A DNA stretch of 64,000 bases from Flavivirga eckloniae (GCF_002886045.1 NZ_CP025791.1:434001-498000), one strand, 5' to 3'; positions 33,580 to 44,752 are shown, counted from the first letter of the stretch. Notes: a model not told the origin generated them from the letters alone. Numbers and translations: made by a program.

Positions 33580-34749
33580 CTAGTTCCTTATTATTAATTC
33601 TGAATCCCCAATTATTGCATTAGGTAAATGCTTAAGCTTTATTTTGTTATTAAAATCAAAATAGGGAAAAAGTATACGCAATTTACTCAAAGCAGTACTC
33701 TTATCTATAGGTTTATTAGCAATAAGCTTTCTTATACTTGGTATGCTTAAAAGATCTTCTAGCTTAATTATTTTATCATAGTAGGCTATATCTTTATTTC
33801 GCTCAAGCAATTCTCCTAAAGTTGTATTTATATCCTTTTTTTCTTTGTAGATATAATCTCTTTGGTACGGTTTGCCTCTAGGGTCACCTTTAGGGGCTTT
33901 CAGGTTCTTTATGTTAAGAACCCAATCCTCATCAATATCTTCTATGCCATTGATTTTTTTGTTGGAAGTCATTCTTTTAACCCCCATTGGATCATAAGCA
34001 TATTGAGCTCTATATGCCCATACTTCATCGGGGATATCAAGAGCTGTTGGTAATTTTGTATTTTTTACAAAGACAATATACCCTGCGTAAAATTGATAAG
34101 CATGAGTAGCTTCATGGATAAAACTATAAGTTTGCCCGCTTATATAGTTTATTAATACAGTATCATTTTTATAATCATATGTTAAATTACCACTTAATGC
34201 GTTAATAGGTAATTCGTTCAACTTAAATATATCAGTGGATGATTCAAGTGCTTTTAAATTTCGAGATATTAAATTTAAACAGTCTTTTCTTACACTTAAA
34301 TCATTAATCCTATATTCTATTTTTTTTATCTTATTTGTCCTTTTTTTGTTTGATGAACCAAGCGATTTTATTTTTTCAAGTCTACGTTCTAATCTACCTT
34401 TTTTCTTGATAACTCTAGAATATTCATTTTGAATTTTCTTTTTATGTGAATTATACTTTTCTATACTACCTCTTTCAATTACATCCCCGCTTTTAATTAT
34501 TGAGTAATAATTTTTGGTCTCCAAATCTTTTTTATCAAATATCTCAAAAGCCATTATATCAAAATTCTCTCTTAACTCTTCTTTTTCAATTGTTTTTAAT
34601 AAAAAACCTATTCCTATAATAGCTATTAATAAACTAAACACTGTTAGAATTTTCTGGTATATTTCTTTAATTTTTCTAAATGTCATATAATTTGTAATAT
34701 TAACCACTGGCATAAACATCTCAAGTGGACTAGTTAGACTTGGTTCCAT
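33580..34749 (-). CDS. Membrane-anchored HExxH protein, putative zinc metallopeptidase, unknown family
   Basis: 389 residues. A hydrophobic segment (about 35-52) is followed by a Lys/Arg/Glu-rich probable coiled coil (95-150), then a compact domain with SFIHEATHAYQFY (H212, E213, H216), the HExxH zinc motif. The later PDEVWAYRAQYAYDP could supply the third ligand (E242). The rest of the C-terminus is rich in Lys and Ile. No family was recognised. Start may be any of M1, M11, M13 or M22. No neighbour suggests a role; it is bounded by a membrane acyltransferase-like gene and the riboswitch region. Confidence 0.6.
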   Translation of the reverse strand: MEPSLTSPLEMFMPVVNITNYMTFRKIKEIYQKILTVFSLLIAIIGIGFLLKTIEKEELRENFDIMAFEIFDKKDLETKNYYSIIKSGDVIERGSIEKYNSHKKKIQNEYSRVIKKKGRLERRLEKIKSLGSSNKKRTNKIKKIEYRINDLSVRKDCLNLISRNLKALESSTDIFKLNELPINALSGNLTYDYKNDTVLINYISGQTYSFIHEATHAYQFYAGYIVFVKNTKLPTALDIPDEVWAYRAQYAYDPMGVKRMTSNKKINGIEDIDEDWVLNIKNLKAPKGDPRGKPYQRDYIYKEKKDINTTLGELLERNKDIAYYDKIIKLEDLLSIPSIRKLIANKPIDKSTALSKLRILFPYFDFNNKIKLKHLPNAIIGDSELIIRN

Positions 34750-35260
34750 GAAATAAATAGAATAGTTCTACCAGAAGCTGATATTTTATATTCCAAAAAG
34801 AAAACAAAGTAGATTTGGGTAATAATTTTTCAACTAAGCTTTTCATGAGACAAAAACTTATTTATGCCTCAAACGTTTCAATAAAAAACGATCAAAAAAA
34901 CCAGGCACAATAACTGTAAATGACTGGTTTTATACAGTTCAATAAATATCAATGATAAAAATTACCTTAGATGGATTATTATATATATATAACGGATTAA
35001 AACATGTCTTAGAGGGGGTGAAACTTATCTTAAAGGGATTTTACAATAAAAAAACACTAATATTTCGCTTTTTGGGGTTTATTAATTTTTCCGTTGGATT
35101 ACACATAAAACTCATAACTACACTATTAGTAGTATACAGTTGTAAATTTGTTACAAAAACATTAAAAAGTTGCTTTTCTAATTCATCCTTTTTTCCTAAT
35201 ACTTCAACCCAACATTCAATGTTTATTAAAAAAATCTAGTCATAATCCAGAATTTTAAAT
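34750..35260. other. Intergenic region upstream of the thiamin leader
   Basis: About 510 bases with no convincing gene. One 95-codon ATG frame exists at 34952-35239 but is Phe/Leu/Lys-rich, runs up to the riboswitch promoter and has no recognisable domain. A 7-base stem (AAACCAG at 34898-34904 with CTGGTTT at 34924-34930) is a weak hairpin. Confidence 0.4.
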
Positions 35261-35268
35261 TAAGTTTG
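35261..35268 (+). promoter_or_regulatory. -7 element TAAGTTTG for the thiamin operon
   Basis: It matches TAnnTTTG and would start transcription at about 35274, exactly where the TPP riboswitch begins. The -33 region is not recognisable. Confidence 0.55.
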
Positions 35269-35274
35269 TAATGT

Positions 35275-35356
35275 AAACTTTAGGGGTGTTCCTATATGGA
35301 ACTGAGACAGTCCCTTTGAACCTGATATGGTTAGTACCAGCGAAGGAAAAAGTTAA
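35275..35356 (+). promoter_or_regulatory. TPP riboswitch (THI element)
   Basis: The conserved THI core is complete: GGGGTGTT, ACTGAGA, CCCTTTGAACCTGATATGG, TTAGTACCAGCGAAGGAAAA and the closing AGTTA. The AACTT/AAGTT P1 stem closes it (35276-35280 with 35350-35354). It senses thiamin pyrophosphate and turns off the downstream operon. It is separated from thiS by about 310 bases that hold a dispersed repeat. Confidence 0.97.
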
Positions 35357-35667
35357 GAGATGTATACAACATACATCTACATACTTCTTATATATGTACA
35401 CGGCTACTTATTAGCTGCTGTACTATTTTCAAAGTATTTCGTCTCAGCCTTTAATAGTTTATTAGTGAAACTCAATTTTGAAAATTTCGATTTTACATCG
35501 GAAGAATTCAAAATTGTTAGTTGAACTAATCCCGCTCGTTTCAGTATCTGGCGGGATCTTTAGGTATAACCCTCGAAGTTTACTTCGAAATAAAAAATGT
35601 TTTCTGTTGAATGCCTCGTGGGCTTGCTCCGAGGCACTTTATTCAAACTATTAAAATTGTATTATTT
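35357..35667. other. Spacer between riboswitch and thiS, partly occupied by repeat copy B
   Basis: 311 bases. After the riboswitch come 100 bases with no structure of note except TAGCTG/ACGGCTA pieces that may form an expression-platform hairpin. The repeat then spans 35458-35636, leaving 31 bases before thiS. This is an unusually long leader for a TPP switch. Confidence 0.55.
35458..35636 (-). repeat. Structured dispersed repeat, copy B (inverted relative to copy A)
   Basis: The reverse complement of this stretch aligns with 21297-21484. Stems correspond: CCTCG/CGAGG (35614-35634), CGAAGT/ACTTCG (35574-35587), ATCCCGC/GCGGGAT (35529-35557), and AATTTTGAA/TTCAAAATT (35474-35515). It lies inside the transcribed thiamin leader, so these hairpins may be part of the mRNA. 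Confidence 0.75.
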
Positions 35668-35871
35668 ATGATTAAAATATCAGTAAATGAGACGACAATG
35701 GAGGTTGAAGAAACGACCACCATATCCAAACTACTTACTAAAATTAAATCACCATCAAACGGTATTGCATTTGCTATTAACAATAAAATTATAGCCAAAG
35801 AGCAATGGGACTCATATTACTTTAACTTAAACGATAACATATTAATAATTCAGGCTACTCAGGGTGGTTGA
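35668..35871 (+). CDS. thiS: Sulfur carrier protein ThiS
   Basis: 67 residues, beta-grasp fold, ending in GG (IIQATQGG), the tail that is adenylated and thiocarboxylated as the sulfur donor for the thiazole ring. The frame opens further upstream at 35611, but those residues are inside the repeat, and MIKISVNETTMEVEE is the normal beginning. It is the first gene of the thiamin operon. Confidence 0.93.
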   Translation: MIKISVNETTMEVEETTTISKLLTKIKSPSNGIAFAINNKIIAKEQWDSYYFNLNDNILIIQATQGG

Positions 35872-35885
35872 TGCTATTTAAAAAA

Positions 35886-37844
<1,959 letters not shown>

Positions 37845-37847
37845 GTC

Positions 37848-38429
37848 ATGATCGTAGTTATTGCTCCCGAGGAAGACATTCGTGATGAAATTATAATTCT
37901 AAATCAGCTTTTCGAAGCTGGTTTAGAATATTATCATTTGCGAAAACCAATGAAAAATTTCAAGGAGCATGGTGATTACATACAACAAATAAACACCAGA
38001 TTTCATAATAGAATTGTGGTACATTACCATCATGAATTAATTGATGAATTTGATCTAAAAGGCATTCATTTTCAGGAGCAAAAACGAAGAGATACTTCTT
38101 CTAGAACAATAGATACTTTCTTAAAAAACAAACAAATATCGGTGAGTTCTTCGTTTCATGATCCTAAAGAATTATCTGAATGCACATATGAATTCAATTA
38201 TCAATTTCTTAGCCCTGTGTTTACATCCATTTCAAAAGAAAACTATAAAGGACAAGGGTTTGATGTTAATGATATTCCCAAAAGAATCATTGGAATGGGT
38301 GGTGCTACAAAAGATAATATTAACGACTTTATTCGTCTCGGTTTTCAAGGTGTTGGCGTTCTGGGAGGTATCTGGAACAGTAAAACCCCGGTTGATGATT
38401 TAAAACAAATGCTTAATTATTTTAATTGA
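37848..38429 (+). CDS. Thiamine phosphate synthase-like protein (ThiE/TenI superfamily, divergent)
   Basis: 193 residues with the TIM-barrel pattern (EYYHLRKP, VSSSFHDPKEL, FLSPVFTSIS, IGMGGATKDN, GVGVLGG). Compared with the second ThiE at 39186 it lacks the INDHY/VND and TTTK phosphate/pyrophosphate contacts but keeps the S..H residues seen in TenI. TenI is a thiazole tautomerase, so this may be TenI rather than a second synthase. It is 3 bases after thiC and overlaps thiD. Confidence 0.82.
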   Translation: MIVVIAPEEDIRDEIIILNQLFEAGLEYYHLRKPMKNFKEHGDYIQQINTRFHNRIVVHYHHELIDEFDLKGIHFQEQKRRDTSSRTIDTFLKNKQISVSSSFHDPKELSECTYEFNYQFLSPVFTSISKENYKGQGFDVNDIPKRIIGMGGATKDNINDFIRLGFQGVGVLGGIWNSKTPVDDLKQMLNYFN

Positions 38430-39196
38430 ACAAACAGACTTACATATTGTCCATTGCAGGTTTCGATCCGTCAAATGGAGCAGGAATTGCTTCTGATGTC
38501 AAAACATTTGAAGCGCACGGTTTATACGGGTTATCGGTTTGCACAGCTCTAACTGTTCAAAACGATATGACATTTCAATCGTGTAAATGGGTTGATATTG
38601 ACCTTATTTTAGATCAAATTCATATCCTTTTTGATCGGTTTATGATTGACGTTGTAAAAATTGGAATTGTCGAAAATTGGCAAGTTTTATCCCAAATATT
38701 AGATGAGTTGCTTCGTTTAAACCCTAACATTAAAATGGTATTAGACCCTGTTTTAAAGTCAAGTACGGGTTTCGATTTTCATGAGAAATCGTCACAGCAG
38801 AAATTTGAAAGTATTTTAAATAAATGCTATATCATCACACCAAATTTTGAAGAAATACAAGCTTTATATCCTGATAAAACGGTAGAAGAAACTATTAAAA
38901 TTATTAGCGATAAAACCAACTTATACTTAAAAGGCGGTCACAGAACTGATAACAAAGGACGGGATGAATTATACCGAAAAGATTATAATAAAGTACTGTT
39001 TGAACCTAAACTTACAGACATCTATCCAAAACATGGAAGTGGCTGTGTGTTAGCATCAGCTATAGCTAGTAATCTGACATTACACGCTGATTTAATTGAT
39101 GCTTGCAGACATGCCAAATGGTATACTGAACAATTTCTAAACTCTACAAAAACCCTTTTGGGCACTCATTCTAAAACTAATAGTCATGCTTCCTAA
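38426..39196 (+). CDS. thiD: Hydroxymethylpyrimidine/phosphomethylpyrimidine kinase ThiD
   Basis: 256 residues. It begins MNKQTYILSIAGFDPSNGAGI from a TTG at 38426 that overlaps the previous stop codon; a later start would remove the substrate-binding GFDPSNGAGI motif. KMVLDPVLKSSTG and KHGSGCVLASAI complete the ribokinase-like active site. It phosphorylates HMP to HMP-PP. The end overlaps thiE by 11 bases. Confidence 0.93.
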   Translation: MNKQTYILSIAGFDPSNGAGIASDVKTFEAHGLYGLSVCTALTVQNDMTFQSCKWVDIDLILDQIHILFDRFMIDVVKIGIVENWQVLSQILDELLRLNPNIKMVLDPVLKSSTGFDFHEKSSQQKFESILNKCYIITPNFEEIQALYPDKTVEETIKIISDKTNLYLKGGHRTDNKGRDELYRKDYNKVLFEPKLTDIYPKHGSGCVLASAIASNLTLHADLIDACRHAKWYTEQFLNSTKTLLGTHSKTNSHAS

Positions 39197-39836
39197 ACTA
39201 CATTATATATCACAAGGCCATACAGCCAAAGAACATCTTGAAAACATTCAAAGAGCTTGTACTTCGGGAGCTGAATTGGTGCAACTCCGTTTAAAGAATA
39301 CATCTGAAAAGAAAATTCTGAAAGCTGCAGAAGAAGCCCGGGAAATTACATCGCATTATCAAACACGATTAATCATTAACGACCATTATAAAATTGCAAA
39401 AAAAGTAAAAGCAGACGGTGTGCATTTGGGAAAAAACGACACCTGTCCTACTACGGCTCGAAAAGATTTAGACCCCTGGCAAATCATTGGGGGCACGGCT
39501 AACACCCTTGAAGACTGTGAAAAATTAATCGAAAAAAAAGTAAACTATATTGGGATGGGACCTTTTCGCTTTACAACAACTAAAAATAACTTAAGCCCTA
39601 TTTTAGGAACAAACGGCTACCTAACCATTCTTGAAACGCTTCAAACGGACACACCAATTATTGCCATTGGAGGTATTACCTTAAAAGATGTGCCAGAACT
39701 ATTAAAAACGGGCATTCATGGTATTGCTGCCTCTGGAGAAATCACCAAAAATTTCAATACAATTAGTCAATTCAACAAACTGTTAAACAGCCCTTCGGAG
39801 CAAGAACAGGTTTGGAATCCCAATCAAAATACATAA
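39186..39836 (+). CDS. thiE: Thiamine phosphate synthase ThiE
   Basis: 216 residues. Catalytic motifs are complete: [57 protein letters not shown], and IIAIGGI. It joins HMP-PP and thiazole phosphate. Gly-Thr-Ala replaces the usual Gly-(I/V)-S-x-H segment at residues around 102-106, a minor variation. It is coupled to thiD by overlap and sits one base before thiG. Confidence 0.9.
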   Translation: MLPKLHYISQGHTAKEHLENIQRACTSGAELVQLRLKNTSEKKILKAAEEAREITSHYQTRLIINDHYKIAKKVKADGVHLGKNDTCPTTARKDLDPWQIIGGTANTLEDCEKLIEKKVNYIGMGPFRFTTTKNNLSPILGTNGYLTILETLQTDTPIIAIGGITLKDVPELLKTGIHGIAASGEITKNFNTISQFNKLLNSPSEQEQVWNPNQNT

Positions 39837-39837
39837 C

Positions 39838-40620
39838 ATGACAACAGATATACTTAACATAGCAGATAAGACCTTTAAGTCGAGATTATTCACCGGTACG
39901 GGTAAATTTAGCAGTTCTGATAAAATGCGAGAAGCCATTATAGCTTCGGAAAGCGAATTGGTTACCGTAGCATTAAAACGTGTGGATTTGGAAAATGAAT
40001 CGGATGATATGCTTGCGCATTTAAAAAGTAATCAAATTAATTTGTTACCTAACACCTCCGGGGTAAGAACAGCCAAAGAAGCTGTATTTGCAGCTGAATT
40101 GGCAAGGGAAGCACTTCAAACCAATTGGGTAAAACTGGAAATACACCCGGATCCCAGATACCTACTCCCCGACCCTATTGAAACCTTAAAAGCAGCAGAA
40201 GAATTGGTAAAATTGGGCTTCGTTGTGATGCCATACATTCATGCCGATCCTGTGCTATGCAAACGTTTGGAAGAAGTTGGCGTGCAATGTGTGATGCCTT
40301 TAGGTGCTCCAATAGGAAGTAACAAAGGCCTTAAAACGCTTGAGTTTTTGGAAATTATTATAGAACAAAGCAACGTTCCTGTTATTGTTGATGCTGGTAT
40401 TGGTGCGCCGTCACATGCTGCATATGCCATGGAATTGGGAGCTGATGCCGTTTTAGTAAATACTGCTATTGCCGTATCTCAAAACCCAGTAGAAATGGGA
40501 ATTGCTTTTAAAATGGCCGTTGAAGCCGGGCGTATGGCTTATAACGCCAAACTAGCACCTATTAAGAAACATGCAGAAGCAAGTAGTCCTCTCACCTCTT
40601 TTCTAAACGATCTAAACTAA
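39838..40620 (+). CDS. thiG: Thiazole synthase ThiG
   Basis: 260 residues. A (beta/alpha)8 enzyme building thiazole phosphate from DXP, dehydroglycine and ThiS-thiocarboxylate. Motifs include [24 protein letters not shown] (active-site Lys and Glu), [32 protein letters not shown] and [10 protein letters not shown]. It starts one base after the thiE stop codon. Confidence 0.96.
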   Translation: MTTDILNIADKTFKSRLFTGTGKFSSSDKMREAIIASESELVTVALKRVDLENESDDMLAHLKSNQINLLPNTSGVRTAKEAVFAAELAREALQTNWVKLEIHPDPRYLLPDPIETLKAAEELVKLGFVVMPYIHADPVLCKRLEEVGVQCVMPLGAPIGSNKGLKTLEFLEIIIEQSNVPVIVDAGIGAPSHAAYAMELGADAVLVNTAIAVSQNPVEMGIAFKMAVEAGRMAYNAKLAPIKKHAEASSPLTSFLNDLN

Positions 40621-40630
40621 CAACACAATC

Positions 40631-41749
40631 ATGTCTTTTAAAAACACATTCGAAACATACGATTGGGATACTTTAGAAAAAGAGATATATGAAGTTACCG
40701 CTGAAGAGATAGAAAAGGTGCTTCTTAAAGATAAAATTGAATTAGAAGATTTTAAAAAGCTCATATCTCCAGCTGCCAAACCGTATATAGAAGAAATGGC
40801 GCAACGCAGCAATACTATTACTAAAAAACGCTTTGGTAATACCATTCAAATGTACATTCCTATGTATCTGTCCAATGAGTGTCAAAACATCTGTACCTAC
40901 TGCGGATTTAGTATGGATAATGGTATTAGAAGAAGAACTTTGAGTGATACCGAAATATTGCAAGAAGCCGAACACATTAAAAAATTAGGATATGATCATA
41001 TTCTTCTGGTAACGGGAGAAGCAAACAAAACGGTTGGGGTTTCATACATAAAACATGCTATAGATTTAATTCGTTCTCAATTTTCAAATATTAGTATCGA
41101 AGTACAACCATTACTTCAGGAAGAATACGAAACCTTGATTCAATCTGGATTGTATGCCGTTTTAGTATATCAGGAAACCTATCATAAAGCCACTTATAAA
41201 ACCCATCATCCTAAAGGTAGAAAATCAAATTTTGATTATCGGCTAGATACCCCAGATCGATTAGGCAAAGCTGGAATTCATAAAATTGGATTAGGTGCTC
41301 TTTTTGGGCTTGAAGATTGGCGAGTTGATAGCTTTTATACAGCACTGCATTTAAAATACCTGCAAAAAACATACTGGAAAACAAAATATTCGATCTCTTT
41401 CCCAAGGCTTAGACCGCATCAAGGCGGATTAGATCCAAAGGTAGAAATGACCGATGCCGATCTGGTACAACTCATTTGTGCTTATAGGTTATTGGATGAA
41501 GATGTTGAATTATCCCTATCTACCCGCGAAAATGAATTGTTTAGAAATCATAGTGTTCATTTGGGTATTACCTCTTTTAGTGCCGAATCTAAAACAAATC
41601 CGGGAGGGTATAGTGTAGAACCTGAATCGCTTGAACAATTTGAAATTTCGGACGAGCGTACTACTGAGGAGATCAAAAACATGATTCAATCTCAGGGTTA
41701 TGAGGTGGTTTGGAAAGATTGGTCTAAGTCTTATGTAAATTTTATCTAG
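40631..41749 (+). CDS. thiH: 2-iminoacetate synthase ThiH
   Basis: 372 residues. A radical SAM enzyme; the iron-sulfur motif is C84, C88, C91 in CQNICTYCGFS. It cleaves tyrosine to dehydroglycine for ThiG, the anaerobic-type route, instead of glycine oxidase ThiO. It ends the operon. No thiF-like adenylating enzyme for ThiS is visible downstream; this must be elsewhere. Confidence 0.95.
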   Translation: MSFKNTFETYDWDTLEKEIYEVTAEEIEKVLLKDKIELEDFKKLISPAAKPYIEEMAQRSNTITKKRFGNTIQMYIPMYLSNECQNICTYCGFSMDNGIRRRTLSDTEILQEAEHIKKLGYDHILLVTGEANKTVGVSYIKHAIDLIRSQFSNISIEVQPLLQEEYETLIQSGLYAVLVYQETYHKATYKTHHPKGRKSNFDYRLDTPDRLGKAGIHKIGLGALFGLEDWRVDSFYTALHLKYLQKTYWKTKYSISFPRLRPHQGGLDPKVEMTDADLVQLICAYRLLDEDVELSLSTRENELFRNHSVHLGITSFSAESKTNPGGYSVEPESLEQFEISDERTTEEIKNMIQSQGYEVVWKDWSKSYVNFI

Positions 41750-41785
41750 ATATAAATTACACTAATTTACTCGGATAGGCACATA

Positions 41786-41818
41786 AGACCTGTCAGGTTT
41801 TAAAAACCTGACAGGTCT
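41786..41818. terminator. Perfect palindromic repeat acting as bidirectional terminator
   Basis: A 16-base perfect stem (AGACCTGTCAGGTTTT with its complement), 37 bases after thiH. GACCTGTCAGGTTTT-type palindromes are a recurring dispersed repeat of this phylum. It separates the thiamin operon from the convergent TRAP genes. Confidence 0.75.
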
Positions 41819-41972
41819 GCGGAAAAGCTATTATATTTTTATATATCTTTTGTATATCATTACAACCTGTATTTACACATAAATAAACATAGTTTACTTA
41901 TTAATAAATCATTAGTTTAAACTTGTATCAAAATCCAATTATTTGGCTCCTTCCTATACAATCATACTCTAT

Positions 41973-43268
41973 TTACAACCCAAACAATTTAGGCAACCAC
42001 AATGTTAGACCAGGGATATATGTAACTAAAAACAGTGCAATAATCATAGATACGAAAAGCGGTAATAATGGCTTAACTACTTTCTCTATAGTTGTATTAG
42101 CAATACCTACTCCAACAAATAAGACCGAACCTACGGGAGGGGTACAAAGTCCTATACACAGATTTAGCACCATTACGATTCCAAACTGTACTGGATCCAT
42201 ACCCAATTTGGTTATAATTGGTAAAAATATAGGTGTAAAAATCAAAACAGCTGGTGTCATATCCATAAAGATACCTACAAATAAGAGCAGCAAGTTGATT
42301 ATTAATAAAATGATGATCGGGTTATCACTAACCCCTAAAAGCAGGCTCGAAATATCCTGAGGGATATTCTCATAACTCATAATCCACGACATACTCATTG
42401 ACGCACCAATTAATAGCATCACTATAGCTGTGGTACCGCAAGAATCCAACAATATTTGAGGGATATCCTTAACCGAAATTTCCTTGTACCAAAATCCTAA
42501 AACCAATGTATAAAGTACGGCAATTGCAGAAGCCTCTGTAGCTGTAAAAATTCCGGTGACAATACCACCTATAACCACCACTAAAAGCATTAAACTAGGG
42601 AAAGCATCTATAAATGTTTTTACCACTTCTTTTAAAGAACTACGTTTTCCTACTTTGTATTTTTTCTTTTTAGCCCAAAACGAAGCTACGATCATTAAAA
42701 ATAAGCCCGTTAAGATTCCGGGAATGTACCCCGCAAGGAATAACGCCGCTATAGACACGCCCCCACTAGCTAGAGAATAAACAATTAACACATTACTTGG
42801 AGGAATAATAAGTCCAGTGGTAGAAGATGTGATATTTACGGCTGCTCCAAACTCTTTGGAATAACCTTCTTTTTCCATTTCGGGACCCAAAATACTTCCC
42901 ATAGCAGAGGCGGATGCCATAGCAGAACCCGCAATAGCTCCCATGAGCATTGCAGAAATTATATTTATTAAAGCTAAACCTCCGGGAAGCGATCCTACCA
43001 GAGTTTTAGCAAAAGCAATTAAACGATGGGCTATGCCCCCTTTATTCATGAGTTGTCCTGAGAGGACAAAAAACGGAATAGCGAGTAGTGCAAAACTATC
43101 CAGCCCTGTTCCTATTCTTTGAGAGACTGTTGTTAAAGCTGGTAACGTTGGAATACTTACCATCATCGTTAATAAAGATGAAATGGCTATACTCCAGGCT
43201 ACAGGCACCCCAATTAACAATAAACTGATAAAACTTAGAACTAAAATGATTACTGGTATATATTCCAT
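41973..43268 (-). CDS. dctM: TRAP transporter large permease (DctM family)
   Basis: 431 residues and about 12 helices. Motifs typical of DctM include AIPFFVLSGQLMNKGGIAHRLIAFA, SGSAMASASAMGSILGPEM and FTATEASAIAVLYTL. It forms the Na+-driven channel of a solute-binding TRAP carrier. It overlaps the small permease by one base. Because it lies in a hexuronate operon, it likely imports glucuronate, galacturonate or a related uronate. Confidence 0.94.
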   Translation of the reverse strand: MEYIPVIILVLSFISLLLIGVPVAWSIAISSLLTMMVSIPTLPALTTVSQRIGTGLDSFALLAIPFFVLSGQLMNKGGIAHRLIAFAKTLVGSLPGGLALINIISAMLMGAIAGSAMASASAMGSILGPEMEKEGYSKEFGAAVNITSSTTGLIIPPSNVLIVYSLASGGVSIAALFLAGYIPGILTGLFLMIVASFWAKKKKYKVGKRSSLKEVVKTFIDAFPSLMLLVVVIGGIVTGIFTATEASAIAVLYTLVLGFWYKEISVKDIPQILLDSCGTTAIVMLLIGASMSMSWIMSYENIPQDISSLLLGVSDNPIIILLIINLLLLFVGIFMDMTPAVLIFTPIFLPIITKLGMDPVQFGIVMVLNLCIGLCTPPVGSVLFVGVGIANTTIEKVVKPLLPLFVSMIIALFLVTYIPGLTLWLPKLFGL

Positions 43269-43744
43269 TAGAGTAGTTGTTTGTTAATGATGTCTGAAAC
43301 TTTGTAATAAATAATTATGATACCACTAATAGGAATAACCAAATAAACTAATGCTAGTGGAATTTGGAGCGCGGGAGAATATTGCTCTAATACATAAGTA
43401 ATGTAAACTAGTCTGATCCCTCCTACTACAAGGGCTGTTAAACAAAAAAGTATGATAAGAATATTTACAAATAGTTTTAGCTTAATTTGGTTTTTTTTGT
43501 TAAGCTTTCTGGGGATTAAATCTATAGCTACATGCATTTTTTTTCCCGATACATAAGCAGCACCTAATACCCCAACCCAAATCATTAAATATCGTGCCAA
43601 CTCATCGGTGAACGAACTTGGTGATCCCATTATAAACCTTGTAAATACCTGCCATAGTACATTTATTACCATAACCGCCATAATGAAAGCTAAAATATTA
43701 CCCAGAACTTTATCTATTTTATCTCTTATCTTCATTTTTTGCAA
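43268..43744 (-). CDS. dctQ: TRAP transporter small permease (DctQ family)
   Basis: 158 residues with four helices and the family motif DELARYLMIWVGVLGAAY. It pairs with DctM and its end overlaps the dctM start. It begins 10 bases after the dctP stop. Confidence 0.92.
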   Translation of the reverse strand: MQKMKIRDKIDKVLGNILAFIMAVMVINVLWQVFTRFIMGSPSSFTDELARYLMIWVGVLGAAYVSGKKMHVAIDLIPRKLNKKNQIKLKLFVNILIILFCLTALVVGGIRLVYITYVLEQYSPALQIPLALVYLVIPISGIIIIYYKVSDIINKQLL

Positions 43745-43753
43745 ATTATAGGG

Positions 43754-44743
43754 TTATTTTACTTTTTGAATTCTACTGATTAAACTATAAATCTCACTTT
43801 CATCCTTGTAACTCTCATATACATCCGATACTTTTTCCTGAAACTTAGATTTATCTGGATTAACAACTACAACACCTGCTTTTTTAACAGCTTCTAACGC
43901 ATCCTCTTCTGCTTTAGCCCAAAGTTTTCTTTGGTATTTAACAGATGCATCAACAGAAGCTTGAACCCATATTCTTTGTTCATCATTTAAATCATCCCAC
44001 AGATGTGTTCCCATAATTAATACATCGGGTACAGATGTGTGCTCGTCTAAAGAATAGTATTTACAGACTTCGTAGTGACGTGATAAATAGAAACTTGGTG
44101 GATTATTCTCTGCGCCATCTACTACGCCTTGTTGCAACGATGTATATAACTCTCCCCAGGATATCGGTGTTGGTGAGCCACCTAAACTGTTAACCATGTT
44201 CATAGCCGTGATGCTTTCCATAACACGGATTTTCAACCCTTTTAAGTCTTCGGGCGATTCTATAGGCTTCTCTTTTGTATAAAAGCTACGGCTTCCAGAA
44301 TCGTAATATCCCATCCCCTTTAGCCAGTATTTCTGTCCGCCATCTAAAAGCTCCTTCCCTATGTCTCCATCCAGAACATTAAACGTATGTGCTCTGTCTC
44401 TAAATAAAAATGGCAGGCCAAACACTTTCATGTTAGGCGAGAAATTCTCCATAACAGCTGCCGAAACTTTGGTCATTCCTAAGCTACCTATCTGTATTAA
44501 CTCTAAGGCCTGACGTTCGGTTCCTAACTGTTGATTCGGGTAAATCTGAATCCCCATAGTTCCATTAGAACGTTTTTCCAAATCTTCTGCCATAAACACC
44601 ATAGCTTTATGAACCGGATGACTCATATCTAGTCCATGAGCCAGTTTTATTACTTTTTTACTTTGTAACGTATTACAAGAGCTAAGTACGAATGATGCTA
44701 TTATTAAAACAAATAGGGACTTGATAAAACGTGGATTCTTCAT
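43754..44743 (-). CDS. dctP: TRAP transporter substrate-binding lipoprotein (DctP family)
   Basis: 329 residues. It has a signal peptide with lipobox LSSC (lipid Cys about 23), then the DctP fold: LAHGLDMSHPVHKAMVFMAE, QIYPNQQLGTERQALELIQIG, LKIRVMESI, and the WGELYTSLQQGVVDGAENNP motif, which contains the conserved ligand-contact residues for carboxylates. As a lipoprotein it stays membrane-anchored in the periplasm. The context suggests uronate binding. Confidence 0.93.
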   Translation of the reverse strand: MKNPRFIKSLFVLIIASFVLSSCNTLQSKKVIKLAHGLDMSHPVHKAMVFMAEDLEKRSNGTMGIQIYPNQQLGTERQALELIQIGSLGMTKVSAAVMENFSPNMKVFGLPFLFRDRAHTFNVLDGDIGKELLDGGQKYWLKGMGYYDSGSRSFYTKEKPIESPEDLKGLKIRVMESITAMNMVNSLGGSPTPISWGELYTSLQQGVVDGAENNPPSFYLSRHYEVCKYYSLDEHTSVPDVLIMGTHLWDDLNDEQRIWVQASVDASVKYQRKLWAKAEEDALEAVKKAGVVVVNPDKSKFQEKVSDVYESYKDESEIYSLISRIQKVK

Positions 44744-44752
44744 GGAGAGCTT

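Noticed and set aside
34952-35239. 95-codon plus-strand frame upstream of the TPP riboswitch
   Set aside because: No recognisable domain, Phe/Leu/Lys composition as expected of AT-rich non-coding DNA, and it runs to within 22 bases of the riboswitch -7 box.
35611-35667. Start of thiS at 35611
   Set aside because: The extra 19 residues are encoded by repeat copy B; MIKISVNE at 35668 is the usual ThiS beginning.
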